A DNA stretch of 64,000 nucleotides from Tritrichomonas musculus (GCA_039105265.1 JAPFFF010000001.1:3348001-3412000); one strand, 5' to 3'. Positions 21,501 to 32,469 are shown, counted from the first letter of the stretch. Notes: generated from the sequence alone by a model not told the origin. Translations and numbers: made by a program.

Positions 21501-24500
21501 ACACGATCAAGATGAAGAAAGTGAGAACCAAAATGGTCTCATGCCAGCACAAGCTCAAGATATTCGCCCAATGAACTATTTCACAGTTCTTACAAGAGAT
21601 AACATGGGAATTGCACTCCTTATTTCCATGACAAACAAGATGAAAGAATTCGAACCAAAGATTTCAGAATATATTGCACGATTTGCACCATATCAACACC
21701 TCTGGGAATCCGAATCAGATGGTGAAGGTGCATTCGCTGAATTTGAAAAATCAAATCCATCTATTCGTCAAATTAAAGAACAAATGGATAAATTCCTTCT
21801 TTTAGAAACATCAATTGATGAAATCGAAGAAAAGAATCGTGTTGGACCAATCATGCTTGATTGCGAAGGTGTCAAACAAGCACTTGTTGGTGAAGCAAAG
21901 AAATGGAAACAAAAGTATGGTGATCTTTTGAATAAGATCGGACGTACAGATATGATGAAATTAAGCGATTTCATGGAAAAGATGAAAACATCACTTTCAA
22001 AGAACATTGCATCTCTTGAAGATCTTAGAGGCGCTATGGAATCTTTAAAGAAAGTCAGAAGCATGGCCGCAAAAATTGATATTAAAATGGCTCCAATTGA
22101 TGAAAGCTATTTACTTTTATCTAAATATAATATTGTCGTTCCACAAGAAGAACTTGAACAATATGAAGGTCTTACATACAATTGGAAGAAATTACGCGAT
22201 TTAGAAAGACAACAACAAGAAGTTCTTCAAGAAGTTTCTCCACAATTCAAAGATCAAGTTATTGAAGGTATGGACCAATTTTTGGAAGAATTCCATGCTT
22301 TCATCAAATCTTATCACGAAGAAGGTCCAATGTCTCCAGGTCTTACACCATCAGAGGCATCTGAAAAACTGAAGACATTCCAACATCAATTCGAAAACTT
22401 CCAAAAGAGATGGACTACATACTCTGGAGGTCAAGAACTGTTCGGATTACCAAGAACTCAACTTCCAGAACTTGCAGATCTTGCTAAACAACTCAAACTC
22501 CTTAACCAACTTTACGGACTTTACAACGAAGTTAACAGCTATACCCGTTCAATTCGTGATGTGTTATGGGTAAACGTGCACTTTGCAGATATTGAAGCTG
22601 TTATGACTGAATTCCAGCAAAAAGCACGTCGTCTTCCATCTGATATGAAGAACTGGCCTGCTTATATTGATCTTCAAAACAAGATTGATAACTTCGTCGA
22701 TACAATGCCTCTTCTTGATGCACTTTCCAACCCAGCAGTTCAAGCATGCCACTGGAAACAAATCATCGAATTAACAGGATGCGAACTTGATATTGATAAA
22801 GATGTTTTCCGTCTTGGACACGTTTTTGACGCAGGTCTTCTTGATCACAAAGATGATGTCCACGATATTTGTAATGCAGCACAACAAGAAGCAAAGATTC
22901 TTGCAAAATTAAAGGAAATTGAAGCCGATTGGCAAACAATTGAATTTACATTTGCACCATTCAAGGATATGAAAGATGTTTTACTTAAAGGTGCCGAAAC
23001 AAACGAAATTGTAACAAAGATCGAAGACTCTGTTGTCGTTCTTTCATCTCTTAACTCCAACAGATTTGTCGGTCGTTTCAAGAAAGAAGTCGAAACATGG
23101 ATGAAGAAACTTACAACATCAAGCTCAGTTATTTCTGAATGGTTACAAGTGCAGTCCATGTGGATTTACCTCGAAGCTGTGTTCAGTGGAGGTGATATTG
23201 CTAAATATATGACACACGAAACTAAAGCCTTCTCACAAATCAACAAGAACTGGTTAACAGTTATGAAGAACGCAAACGATACAAGAAATGTCGTTGCAGT
23301 TTGTTATGGTGATGAAGGTCTTCAAAAACTTTTCATGCACTTACTTGAACAACTTCAAAAATGTCAAAAAGCACTTGCAGGTTATATTGAAAAGAAGAGA
23401 GCTGCATTCCCACGTTTCTACTTCGTTTCAGATCCTGTTATTCTTGAAATTCTTGGTCAAGCATCTAATCCACAAGCTATTCAACCACATCTTCAGTCCA
23501 TTTTCGATAACCTTGTCCATCTTGATTTCGATCAACTTCAATTCAACAAAGTTCTTGGATTCCGTTCCAATGAAAACGAAATTGTTCAATTCACAAACCC
23601 ATTCCTTGCACAAGGTAACGTCGAAGTTTGGCTTAACGATCTCGTTCAAAGAATGAGACAAACAGTTCGTGATATTTGCTCTGATATGGCTCAACAAATG
23701 ATGAAATTCGATACAGAACAATGGGTTAATGCCAAATTCCCAGCTCAAATTTTGCTTCTTTCTATGATGCTTTGGTGGACAGATCGAACTGAAGATGCAC
23801 TTAGAAGAACAAGTGGAAAGAACAAGAAGATTTTGAATGAAACTTTACAAGAATTCGATACAAGATTCAAAGAACTCGTTAAAATCGCAGGTTCTTTGGA
23901 TAAAGGAAACAAGATCAAATCAATTCACGTCGAAGTTCTTATTACACTTTTCCTTCACAACCTTGATATCTATCGTCAATTAGTTCAAACAGGAATTACA
24001 TCACCACGCCACTTCGACTGGCAAAAGCAAATGCGTTACTATTGGCAATTCGATGGCCGTAAATGTATCGTTTCAATCACAGATGTCGATCGTGAATATT
24101 CATATGAATATCTTGGTTGTACATCTCGTCTCGTTATTACCCCACTTACCGATAGATGCTATATCACACTCGCACAGGCTCTCGGTTTGTCCATGGGAGG
24201 AGCTCCAGCAGGTCCAGCAGGAACAGGTAAGACAGAAACCGTTAAAGATATGGCTAAAGCACTTGGTATTTTCTGCGTCGTTTTCAACTGTTCCGATCAG
24301 ATGAACTATCAAGCGCTTGGACGTATTTTCAGAGGTCTTGCACAGGCAGGCGTTTGGGGAGACTTTGATGAATTCAACCGTATCGAACTTGATGTTCTTT
24401 CCGTCGCTGCACAGCAAGTTGCATGTGTATTTAACGCATGCCGTGAAAGAGCAAGACTCTTCAAATTCACAGATGGTTCCATGGTCGAACTTGATAACAG

Positions 24501-27500
24501 AGTTGCTATTTTCATTACTATGAACCCAGGTTACGCAGGTCGTCAAGAACTTCCAGAAAACTTGAAGATTCAATTCCGTATGGTCGCTATGATGGTTCCA
24601 GATAGACGTTTAATTATGAAAGTTAAGCTCGCATCTAGCGGTTTCTCTCTTTACGAAGAACTTTCCGACAAATTCGCCCTTCTTTATCAACTTTGTTCTG
24701 AACAGCTTTCCAAACAAGTTCACTATGACTGGGGTCTTCGTAACATTCTTTCCGTTCTTCGTTTCTCAAAGGAAGTTCGTGCTGCAAACCCAACCCAGAA
24801 CGAAAGACAACTTCTTATGAGAGTTCTTAAGAACATGAACTTGTCAAAACTCGTCGATGATGATGAACCTTTGTTCCTTGATCTTCTTCGCGATGTGTTT
24901 ACAGGTGTTCAAGTTGATTCACAAGTCGATGAAGATGTCAAACAAGCCATTATTCGTAATGCTAAGGCAGCAGGTCTTGATCCATTCCAAGGCTGGCTTG
25001 ATAAAGTCATTCAGCTTTTCGAAACATCAGAAGTGCGTCACGGTATCATGATTTTAGGCCACTCTGGTACAGGTAAGACAGCATGCTTAACAACTCTTGT
25101 TAAAGCATTGTCTGATGAAAGAGGACCACATCGTTTATTAGTTATGAATCCAAAGGCTATCACCTCTTCTCAAATGTTCGGTATTTTAGATCCATCATCA
25201 AACGATTGGACAGATGGTATTTTCTCTTCTCTTTGGCGTCTTGCTTGTAAGAAGACAAACGAACACGTTTGGCTTGGTCTTGATGGTCCTGTCGATGCCA
25301 TTTGGATTGAAAACTTAAACTCCGTTCTTGATGATAACAAGACTTTAACATTGGCTAATGGTGACCGTTTACCAATGCCAAGTTCTGTTAAACTTCTCTT
25401 CGAAGTTCACTCACTTGATAATGCATCACCAGCTACAGTTTCTCGTGCAGGTATGATTTACATTCCTTCCAATATTCTTGGTTGGGAACCAATTGCACAA
25501 TCATGGGTCAACAAAGAAGACTTTGCTCAAATTAAACCTGCATTCCCAGCACTTACTAAATCATTAGACAAAGTATTCGTTTATGTTATGAAACAATTAC
25601 CAATGGTTATGCAGACTGGTCAAGTTCATATCGTTACAACGTTATTACACATCTTTGAATCATTAATTTCAACAAGAGATGATGATGGTTATATCAAATT
25701 AAATGTTACTGATCAAGATACATTAAAGAAGATGTTCATCTTCGCTCAAATGTGGGCTCTTGGTGGTTTACTTGATAATGAAAACCGTATCAAATTATCT
25801 AATTTCTTATGCAAAGAATATGCTGCTGATTTACCAGGTGATATTGATAAGGATCACCTCTTCTACTACGTCGTCGATACAGACAGTAACGGCCAATGGG
25901 TTAATTGGGAAACAAGATTACAGAAATACGATTATCCAAGGAAAGGAGATGCACCAATGTTCGCAAGCATTCTTGTTCCAACCATCGATAACACACAAAT
26001 TGAATACTTACTTACTCTTCTTGCAAACAGCGGACGTTCAGTTCTTCTTCTCGGAGATTCAGGTACTGCAAAGACCGCTACAATCAACACTTTCTTATCT
26101 AAGTTCGATAAAGAAAAATGGGCAACAAAGACATTCAACTTTTCATCCGCTACAACACCATATCTGTTCCAAACATCAATTGAATCCATCGTTGAAAAGA
26201 CAATCGGTACAACATTCGGTCCAATTGGAGGTAAAAAGATGGAAGTTTTCATCGATGATATTTCAATGCCTCTCATTAACGAGTGGGGAGATCAAGTTAC
26301 AAACGAAATCGTTCGTCAATTGATGGAACAACATGGTTTCTATTCACTTGAAAAGCCCGGTGAATTCACAACAATTATCAAGACTCAATTCTTAGCAGCT
26401 ATGTGTACACCAGGAGGTGGTAGAAACGATATCCCATCTCGTCTCAAGCGTCACTTTGCAGTTTTCAACTGTATCATGCCCGATGAGAAATCAATTGATC
26501 GTATCTATTCTACAATTTTACAAGGTTACTTCACTGAAGAAAGAGGATTCACTCCAGCATTCGTTAATTTGGTACCAGCAGCAGTTAAGGCTGTTCGTGA
26601 AGTTTGGCAACAAACTAAGAATAAGATGCTTCCAACACCAGCTAAATTCCACTACGTTTTCAGCCTTCGTGATCTTTCACGTGTTACACAAGGTATGATT
26701 CAAGTTATTCCACAATATGTTAACACTCCTGAATTATTTGTTGCACTTTGGGCTCACGAATGTATTCGTGTTTTCCCAGATAAATTCGTTTGCCAAGAAG
26801 ATAAAGACTGGTTCTATGGAGCAATTACAAAGATCGGTTGTGAAAACTTTGGTGATAACTTTGAACAGGTTCTTAGTGAAGCATCACAACATCTTTTCTG
26901 TTCATTCATGACAGATATTGATTATTCACAATACGAAGGTGTTGATGAAAACAAGATTCCTCGTATTTACGAAGAAGTTTCAACATTTGACGCACTTAAT
27001 GCTCGTTGCCAAGAATTTATGAAAGAACACAATGCAAAGCCTTCCACTAAAGGTAAGAAACTCGATCTCGTTCTTTTCGATGATGCTATGAATCATCTTT
27101 GTCGTATTGCAAGAATTCTCGGTATGCAACGTGGACATGCATTACTTGTCGGTGTCGGTGGTTCAGGTAAGCAATCATTGACAAAACTTGCATCAACCAT
27201 TTTGGGCTTTGAAATCTTCCAGATTACGCCAGGAAGAGCATATTCAACAAACGATTTCCTTGCAGATTTAAGAGAACTTTATAAGAAAGCAGGTGTTCAT
27301 AACAAAGCGACAACATTCATTTTCACTGATAATGAAGTTAAAGAAGAATCCTTCCTTGAATTTATCAACAACATTTTGACAACTGGTGAAATTGCAAATC
27401 TTTTCTCTCGTGATAACTACGAAGCTTTGATGGGCGATATGAGACCAATCTTCATCAAAGAATGCAAAGGACAAGTTGATACAGATGAAAACGTTTGGAA

Positions 27501-30500
27501 CTACTTCATTGATAGAGTTAAATTCAACTTGCACATTGTTCTTTGTTTCTCACCAGTCGGTGAACAATTCAGAACAAGAAACCTTAAGTTCCCTGGTCTT
27601 TTCAACTGCTGCACAATCGATTGGTTCACTCACTGGCCTCATCAAGGTCTTGTTAGCGTTGCTTCGAACTTTATTTCACAGATTCAAATTGAATCACAAA
27701 CTGCAGATCTTAAAGAAAGACTTGCAGAATGCTTCGCAGATGTTCACGAATGTGTCCATGAAGGAACAGAAGAATATTTCTCCAGGTTCCGTCGAAGAAC
27801 ATATGTTACACCAAAATCATATCTTTCTTTCTTGTCATCATTCAAATCACTTTATAACAAACAACTTACAAAGATTCAAGGAGATGCTAGCAGAATGAAA
27901 GAAGGTCTTGAAAAGATCAGAGAAGCTAAAGATCAAGTGGCTGTTATGAAAGGAGCCCTTGTCGAACAAGAAAACCAACTTCACGTTGCACAACAAAAGG
28001 CAGAACAACTTCTCGAAGGTCTTACTGTTAAGAGGAACGAAGCAGAACAAGGACGACAAGAAGTTCAACTTATTAAAGAAGAACAACAAAGAGAAGCCGA
28101 TGCAATTAGAGCACAACAAGAAGAAGCACAACGTGAATTAGAAAATGCAGAACCAGCACTACAACGTGCTATTGCAGCTCTTAACTCCATTCAAGCTAAA
28201 GATATTAACGAACTTGCAGGTTACGGTAACCCAGCTAACCTTATTAGACGTATTGTCGATGGTGTGTCTATTCTTCGATACAGAGAACTTCTTGCTTATG
28301 AATGCGAACCATTGACAGTTAAAGATCCAAGTAACAACCAACCTGTAGAAATCAATTCAATTGTTACATCATGGACTGGTATGGGTCAATCCATGCTTAA
28401 GAGCTCTGATTTCCTTAAGTCACTTTCTAATTACAACTTAGAATTCATCAACGAAGAAATGTGCGACTTGCTTCTTCCTTACTTGAATATGATCGACTTT
28501 ACTCCAGAAGCTGCTAAAATGTCTTCCGGTGCCGCAGCAGGTCTTTGTTCTTGGGTGAGAAACATGGTCGAATATCACGAAGTCGAAAAAGTCGTTCGTC
28601 CTAAGAAACTCGCAGCTGCAGCAGCCCAAGCAAGACTCGAACTTGCACAAGCAGAGCTTGCAAAGATTGAAGCACAGCTTCTTGAAAAAGAACAAGTTCT
28701 TGCAGGACTTCAAAAGAACTACGATGATGCTATTGCACAACAACAAGGCTACAAGCAAAAGGCAGATGCTACTCAAAAGAAGCTTCACAACGCACAGGCG
28801 TTAATCGATGCACTTTCAGGTGAAAAGTCACGTTGGGAGAATCAAGCAGAAACGCTTAATGATTCTATTTTCAAGACTGTCGGTAATGCAACAATCGGCG
28901 CAGCCTTCAACTCATATTGCGGTATGTTTAACCATACGTTAAGAAAAGCATTCTTAAGTGAGAAATGGCCAAATATTTTGAGTACTCATGCAATTCCATC
29001 TCATACAGATATTGATATTATTTCTCTTTTCGTTAATGAAGCAACTTTGGATCAGTGGCAACTTCAAGGTCTTCCATCTGATGAACTTTCACGTCAGAAC
29101 GGTGTCATTTGTACAAATGCACCTACTTATCCATTACTTATCGATCCTCAGGGTCAGGCCCATAAATGGATTACTCAACGTCACAAGAATGATAACTTAA
29201 TTATTACTTCATTTGAACATCGTTACTTCAAACAACACGTCGAAAACGCTCTACAAGATGGTAAACCTCTTCTAGTCGAAGATTGCGGTGAAGAAATTGA
29301 TCCACTTCTCGATAACGTGCTTGCAAAGAACTGGATTCATAGTGGACGTCTTGTTCAGGTCTCTTTGGCAGGTAGAGAAGTTATCGTATCTGATGGTTTC
29401 CAACTTTACTTTACAACAAAGCTTGCTAACCCCAAGTTTAGTCCAGAAACATTTGCTAAGACAGCTGTTATTGAATTCTCCGTTACACAATTCGGTCTTG
29501 AAGAACAACTTCTTAACTTGGTTATTCTTAGAGAAAAGGAGAATCTTGAAAATGAACGTCAAAGATTACTTGAACAAGTGGCAGAACTTCGTAAGATGCT
29601 CGTTGATCTTGAAGATCAACTTCTCGAACAACTTCGTTCATCACAAGGTAACCTTCTTGAAAACACAACTCTTATTACAACCCTTTCATCAACCAAGTCG
29701 AAGTCACAAGAAAACAAGGATTCACTTGCTTCTGCTATGGAAACAAACATGAAGATCACCAAGTCTCGTGAAGATTATCGACCTGTGGCCGTTCGTGGTG
29801 CTGTTATTTATTTCTTGATTCAAGAAATGTCTCTCGTTAACCCAATGTATCAAGTCTCACTTAACCAGTTCTTAGGAAAATTCTACGAATCAATTGAAAA
29901 CGCAGAGAAAGACAACTTCCCTAAGAAGAGAATTGAAAATATTATTAATACTCTTACGCACACATGTTGGGCTTACATCGTCAGAGGTCTTTACGAAAAA
30001 GATAAGCTTCTTTTCAATCTTCAACTTGCTTTGAAGATCGAAATGTCATTGGGAGCAGATCAGAATCCAATCGATTTCAATGATTACCAAACTTATATCA
30101 AAGCAGGTGCAGCTCTTGCTCCTGGTGCATCATCAAATATTGACGAACAACTTGATCCAATTTTCGAACCTGTTCGTGATAACATTATTGCATTATCACA
30201 GTTGAACAGTCTTCGTGGTCTCATCTCTCACATTGCTGGATCAACAAGTGAATGGGCCAAATTAATGACATCCCAGACACCAGAAGAAGATCCACTTCCT
30301 AACTTTGGCCAAACCAAACCTGAAGATGTCAAACCATTCACTAGAGCCATTATTGTTCGTTCATTACGTCCAGATCGTGCTATTTTCGCATCAATGAAGT
30401 ACATTTCAGACTTCCTTGGTAAACAATTCAGTGAATTCCCGAACACTAATCTTGATCAGATTGCAGCCGAAGCCGGACCAAAGAGTCCAGTTATCTTCCT

Positions 30501-32469
30501 TCTTTCTCCAGGTTCCGATCCAACACCACTTGTCGAAGAAGCATGCAAACGTGCCAAGAAGGAACTGAACACAGTTTCCATGGGTCAAGGTAGAGAAGAA
30601 TTTGCTGAAAACTTCATCAATCATTCCAAAGTTAAAGGAGAATGGGTTCTTCTTCAGAACTGTCACCTTGGTCTTAAATATATGACAACCTTGTTCGAGA
30701 AATATAAAGCCGATCAACTTGCCGAAGCAGCAGCCTCATCTGAAGGTGGTGAAAAGAAGGAAGGAGAAGGAGATGCAAAGAAGCCAGCCGCCGGAGGAGC
30801 CGATAAAGCCAAAGCCAATGACAAGAATAAAGAAGCAGCCAAAGTTACACATGAAGATTATCGTCTTTGGATTACAACTGAAGTTCATCCCAAGTTCCCC
30901 GTTTCACTCCTTCAAATCTCACTCAAGCTCACCAACGAGCCACCAGCAGGAGCTAAAGCATCAATGAAGCGTACCTTATCCACCATCACACAACAAATGA
31001 TCGATACAGTCGAATCCCCAGAATGGCACAGATTGATTTACATTTTGGCCTTCTTCAACACAACCGTTCAAGAAAGAAGAAAGTTCGGTCCACTTGGATG
31101 GGCCATTCCATACGAATTCAACGCATCCGACTTCAGTGCATCACTCTCCTTCATGGCAGGCCAAATCACAGATGCCAACAAGACATCCAAAGGATGGTTC
31201 GATGAATCATTCTGGCAAACAGTTCGTTACGGCGTTTGCGAAATTCACTACGGAGGAAGAGTTACTGACGAACTTGATCGTCGTTTGATTAAGACAATCG
31301 GCGAACATTACTTCAACAACCAACGTGCATTCCAGCTCAATGCTGAAATGTCCAACTTCGATGGTTCGAAGGGAGAATATACAATTCCAGATTGTCAACA
31401 AGTTTCTCAATTTATTGAGAAAGCCAATACAATTCCACAGAACGATCCACCAGATGTTTTCGGTCTTCATTCATTGGCAGATGTCAAGTTGAGGAGAGAT
31501 CAAGCTAATGAGATCTTCCAGAAGATCATCGATATTCAACCTAAAGAATCAGCTGTTGGTGGTATGACTCGTGAAGATGTCGTGCTTCAAAAGATTCATG
31601 ACTTATTGCCAAATGTTCCACAAAACTTCAAGATGGATCATGTCAGACAAAAAGTGGACGATAGAAAGAAACGTCCTCTTGACATTTGCTGCAAACAAGA
31701 AATCGAACGTATGCAAAACGTTATTAAGACACTTCGTACAACTTTGACTGATCTTGAACTTGCAATTGATGGTACTATCGTCATGAACGATCTTCTTTAC
31801 AACGCAATGAACAGCCTTTATGACGGCCGTATTCCAGACCACTGGAGGAAGATCTCATGGCCAGCAACAGGTCTTAAAGACTGGTTTGACCAAGTTAAGC
31901 TCAGGTACGATCAATACGACAAATGGATTGAAACTGGACGTGTTGAAGCCTTCTGGCTCGGAGGAATGTTCAATCCAGCAGGTTTCTTAACTTCTCTTAG
32001 ACAAGAAACATGCCGTGCTAACAACGGCTGGTCTCTTGATCAGACATTCTTGATGTCTGAAGTACAAAGCCAAGGAAGCAAAGGAAACGACAAAGATAAA
32101 GGAGAAGACAAGATCATGATTCGCGGAATTTGGATCGAAGGCGCTAGATGGTACAAGTCACTCGGAAGCGGCGCTGGCAGCCAATGGGGACTCACTGAAC
32201 TCATCACTTCTACCGGAAAGAGAGGAGGAAAGCCTGTCACTGATCTTAGAAGCGAAATGCCTCTAATCAAGCTTTGGACTGTTAGGAGAGACGGCCAAAA
32301 CAAAGAAATTTTGTTCAAGACAGATAGCGATACTTACGTGTGCCCTGTTTACTCAAACAGCAACAGAACTGATCTGAACTACGTATTTGATATCCCTCTC
32401 AAATCTCTTTCTTCAAACGTTAAGGCACGTCACTGGGTTCTTCGTGGTGTTTGCATGACAACCATTTAA
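18571..32469 (+). CDS. Axonemal outer-arm dynein heavy chain (DNAH5/8-like)
   Basis: A 4,632-residue motor that drives flagellar beating by ATP-dependent sliding of doublet microtubules. The N-terminal tail is followed by a DHC_N2 linker from about 1317. AAA1 has GPAGTGKT at 1881 and FDEFNR. AAA2 has GHSGTGKT at 2163, AAA3 GDSGTAKT at 2495 and AAA4 GVGGSGKQ at 2861. The stalk's first coiled coil is about 3083-3205, the microtubule-binding tip about 3214-3345 and the returning coil about 3345-3430. AAA5, AAA6 and a C-terminal domain ending in HWVLRGV follow. AAA1 reads VVFNCSDQMNYQALGRIF and the C-terminus YVCPVY..NRTDLNYV, which favours the DNAH5/8 (gamma-type) class over DNAH9/11/17. Full family length with no intron. 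An Ala/Lys/Gly-rich insert at about 4048-4094 sits in AAA6. Codon choice is more biased to C-ending codons than in neighbours, suggesting high expression. Confidence 0.93.
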   Translation: MADPRVKFIWTKLAEALNFSDPKPVDDWSASLSGDQMATINRFFQDETKPCLFIFVTSRSPVQAIVSDQPSDFPGSECFMIPYFLKTDNDKAGVTPTNMENTLAAGVVYGDPVSSFHKLFSEPYSAVITTAINQCDPDVNQKELTQLAETIIRKAETVSNSVRATEKAVVLEPPQLNDVTLESASILAASRDEQICSRFAQSLQQWCTQIQNLLSVTEQVRQEDESSGPRAEMDYWRERMSIFTSLVDSIKSKPTRIVISVLKAAKHPTITLWNELDIKITESANEAKDNVKFLSSLEKYTELLYALEPPECAEIVPGLITSVSMVHNISRYYRSPHRICTLLKKVTNQMINTSCKYINAGGQLHEQDRKTLIQKFHDCINLNQRYQHVYNNTMKKKVLPEGEQEGSERMLRTHFIIFGKFDAFSSRCETLIDLFTTIDDFNRLKDCRIEGMAAIVQNFIENDDFTFRSKNEHMLDPRNQKFNEDYANFQTQCGNEDAKIRKIISEAFQVTKTVQIELELHETLKETVTREEGQAELAVWFKHCLQRYYEDLENVSQWFKAQSDNPPIPKNMPPIGGRIAWVRQLITRLTGPMQIFNKYDSVINNDKNKKMITKYNNTLFQLLQYEKRFEQSFTESAAALKKEMQNTLIKMDSNHVLTVNFSQDVMRTFQEANVFKRLGFKLPAGFDTLLARENHLKSCRSELANLLVRHANVLDQISETFEDLFTDAKTKLDKDIEPGGQTLTWSSLSIDKYLDNVRTKIGMIEEALNKVNDIRTFSINKSLTEISETRLVPVFKDPITDTQELIDRVGNHASEAVKQIQARVQAIQANVCEILRIISTVSEIGVPKDDGEMHIFQLLPEEHIMMIWTHPVFSIFKTYEGMTSRAILKCFTLSINDLCDMLKADKSKCPALFSTELKPTVPELSISPDLDGLQHTLSEVVKVVIHSTKNIETWPTIMFENTLLEQNKADAHATEKEHDQDEESENQNGLMPAQAQDIRPMNYFTVLTRDNMGIALLISMTNKMKEFEPKISEYIARFAPYQHLWESESDGEGAFAEFEKSNPSIRQIKEQMDKFLLLETSIDEIEEKNRVGPIMLDCEGVKQALVGEAKKWKQKYGDLLNKIGRTDMMKLSDFMEKMKTSLSKNIASLEDLRGAMESLKKVRSMAAKIDIKMAPIDESYLLLSKYNIVVPQEELEQYEGLTYNWKKLRDLERQQQEVLQEVSPQFKDQVIEGMDQFLEEFHAFIKSYHEEGPMSPGLTPSEASEKLKTFQHQFENFQKRWTTYSGGQELFGLPRTQLPELADLAKQLKLLNQLYGLYNEVNSYTRSIRDVLWVNVHFADIEAVMTEFQQKARRLPSDMKNWPAYIDLQNKIDNFVDTMPLLDALSNPAVQACHWKQIIELTGCELDIDKDVFRLGHVFDAGLLDHKDDVHDICNAAQQEAKILAKLKEIEADWQTIEFTFAPFKDMKDVLLKGAETNEIVTKIEDSVVVLSSLNSNRFVGRFKKEVETWMKKLTTSSSVISEWLQVQSMWIYLEAVFSGGDIAKYMTHETKAFSQINKNWLTVMKNANDTRNVVAVCYGDEGLQKLFMHLLEQLQKCQKALAGYIEKKRAAFPRFYFVSDPVILEILGQASNPQAIQPHLQSIFDNLVHLDFDQLQFNKVLGFRSNENEIVQFTNPFLAQGNVEVWLNDLVQRMRQTVRDICSDMAQQMMKFDTEQWVNAKFPAQILLLSMMLWWTDRTEDALRRTSGKNKKILNETLQEFDTRFKELVKIAGSLDKGNKIKSIHVEVLITLFLHNLDIYRQLVQTGITSPRHFDWQKQMRYYWQFDGRKCIVSITDVDREYSYEYLGCTSRLVITPLTDRCYITLAQALGLSMGGAPAGPAGTGKTETVKDMAKALGIFCVVFNCSDQMNYQALGRIFRGLAQAGVWGDFDEFNRIELDVLSVAAQQVACVFNACRERARLFKFTDGSMVELDNRVAIFITMNPGYAGRQELPENLKIQFRMVAMMVPDRRLIMKVKLASSGFSLYEELSDKFALLYQLCSEQLSKQVHYDWGLRNILSVLRFSKEVRAANPTQNERQLLMRVLKNMNLSKLVDDDEPLFLDLLRDVFTGVQVDSQVDEDVKQAIIRNAKAAGLDPFQGWLDKVIQLFETSEVRHGIMILGHSGTGKTACLTTLVKALSDERGPHRLLVMNPKAITSSQMFGILDPSSNDWTDGIFSSLWRLACKKTNEHVWLGLDGPVDAIWIENLNSVLDDNKTLTLANGDRLPMPSSVKLLFEVHSLDNASPATVSRAGMIYIPSNILGWEPIAQSWVNKEDFAQIKPAFPALTKSLDKVFVYVMKQLPMVMQTGQVHIVTTLLHIFESLISTRDDDGYIKLNVTDQDTLKKMFIFAQMWALGGLLDNENRIKLSNFLCKEYAADLPGDIDKDHLFYYVVDTDSNGQWVNWETRLQKYDYPRKGDAPMFASILVPTIDNTQIEYLLTLLANSGRSVLLLGDSGTAKTATINTFLSKFDKEKWATKTFNFSSATTPYLFQTSIESIVEKTIGTTFGPIGGKKMEVFIDDISMPLINEWGDQVTNEIVRQLMEQHGFYSLEKPGEFTTIIKTQFLAAMCTPGGGRNDIPSRLKRHFAVFNCIMPDEKSIDRIYSTILQGYFTEERGFTPAFVNLVPAAVKAVREVWQQTKNKMLPTPAKFHYVFSLRDLSRVTQGMIQVIPQYVNTPELFVALWAHECIRVFPDKFVCQEDKDWFYGAITKIGCENFGDNFEQVLSEASQHLFCSFMTDIDYSQYEGVDENKIPRIYEEVSTFDALNARCQEFMKEHNAKPSTKGKKLDLVLFDDAMNHLCRIARILGMQRGHALLVGVGGSGKQSLTKLASTILGFEIFQITPGRAYSTNDFLADLRELYKKAGVHNKATTFIFTDNEVKEESFLEFINNILTTGEIANLFSRDNYEALMGDMRPIFIKECKGQVDTDENVWNYFIDRVKFNLHIVLCFSPVGEQFRTRNLKFPGLFNCCTIDWFTHWPHQGLVSVASNFISQIQIESQTADLKERLAECFADVHECVHEGTEEYFSRFRRRTYVTPKSYLSFLSSFKSLYNKQLTKIQGDASRMKEGLEKIREAKDQVAVMKGALVEQENQLHVAQQKAEQLLEGLTVKRNEAEQGRQEVQLIKEEQQREADAIRAQQEEAQRELENAEPALQRAIAALNSIQAKDINELAGYGNPANLIRRIVDGVSILRYRELLAYECEPLTVKDPSNNQPVEINSIVTSWTGMGQSMLKSSDFLKSLSNYNLEFINEEMCDLLLPYLNMIDFTPEAAKMSSGAAAGLCSWVRNMVEYHEVEKVVRPKKLAAAAAQARLELAQAELAKIEAQLLEKEQVLAGLQKNYDDAIAQQQGYKQKADATQKKLHNAQALIDALSGEKSRWENQAETLNDSIFKTVGNATIGAAFNSYCGMFNHTLRKAFLSEKWPNILSTHAIPSHTDIDIISLFVNEATLDQWQLQGLPSDELSRQNGVICTNAPTYPLLIDPQGQAHKWITQRHKNDNLIITSFEHRYFKQHVENALQDGKPLLVEDCGEEIDPLLDNVLAKNWIHSGRLVQVSLAGREVIVSDGFQLYFTTKLANPKFSPETFAKTAVIEFSVTQFGLEEQLLNLVILREKENLENERQRLLEQVAELRKMLVDLEDQLLEQLRSSQGNLLENTTLITTLSSTKSKSQENKDSLASAMETNMKITKSREDYRPVAVRGAVIYFLIQEMSLVNPMYQVSLNQFLGKFYESIENAEKDNFPKKRIENIINTLTHTCWAYIVRGLYEKDKLLFNLQLALKIEMSLGADQNPIDFNDYQTYIKAGAALAPGASSNIDEQLDPIFEPVRDNIIALSQLNSLRGLISHIAGSTSEWAKLMTSQTPEEDPLPNFGQTKPEDVKPFTRAIIVRSLRPDRAIFASMKYISDFLGKQFSEFPNTNLDQIAAEAGPKSPVIFLLSPGSDPTPLVEEACKRAKKELNTVSMGQGREEFAENFINHSKVKGEWVLLQNCHLGLKYMTTLFEKYKADQLAEAAASSEGGEKKEGEGDAKKPAAGGADKAKANDKNKEAAKVTHEDYRLWITTEVHPKFPVSLLQISLKLTNEPPAGAKASMKRTLSTITQQMIDTVESPEWHRLIYILAFFNTTVQERRKFGPLGWAIPYEFNASDFSASLSFMAGQITDANKTSKGWFDESFWQTVRYGVCEIHYGGRVTDELDRRLIKTIGEHYFNNQRAFQLNAEMSNFDGSKGEYTIPDCQQVSQFIEKANTIPQNDPPDVFGLHSLADVKLRRDQANEIFQKIIDIQPKESAVGGMTREDVVLQKIHDLLPNVPQNFKMDHVRQKVDDRKKRPLDICCKQEIERMQNVIKTLRTTLTDLELAIDGTIVMNDLLYNAMNSLYDGRIPDHWRKISWPATGLKDWFDQVKLRYDQYDKWIETGRVEAFWLGGMFNPAGFLTSLRQETCRANNGWSLDQTFLMSEVQSQGSKGNDKDKGEDKIMIRGIWIEGARWYKSLGSGAGSQWGLTELITSTGKRGGKPVTDLRSEMPLIKLWTVRRDGQNKEILFKTDSDTYVCPVYSNSNRTDLNYVFDIPLKSLSSNVKARHWVLRGVCMTTI

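Noticed and set aside
24100-24573. 157-codon and many other antisense frames within the dynein gene
   Set aside because: They are shadows of the biased codon use of dynein. They carry no domain and lie wholly inside a confident gene.
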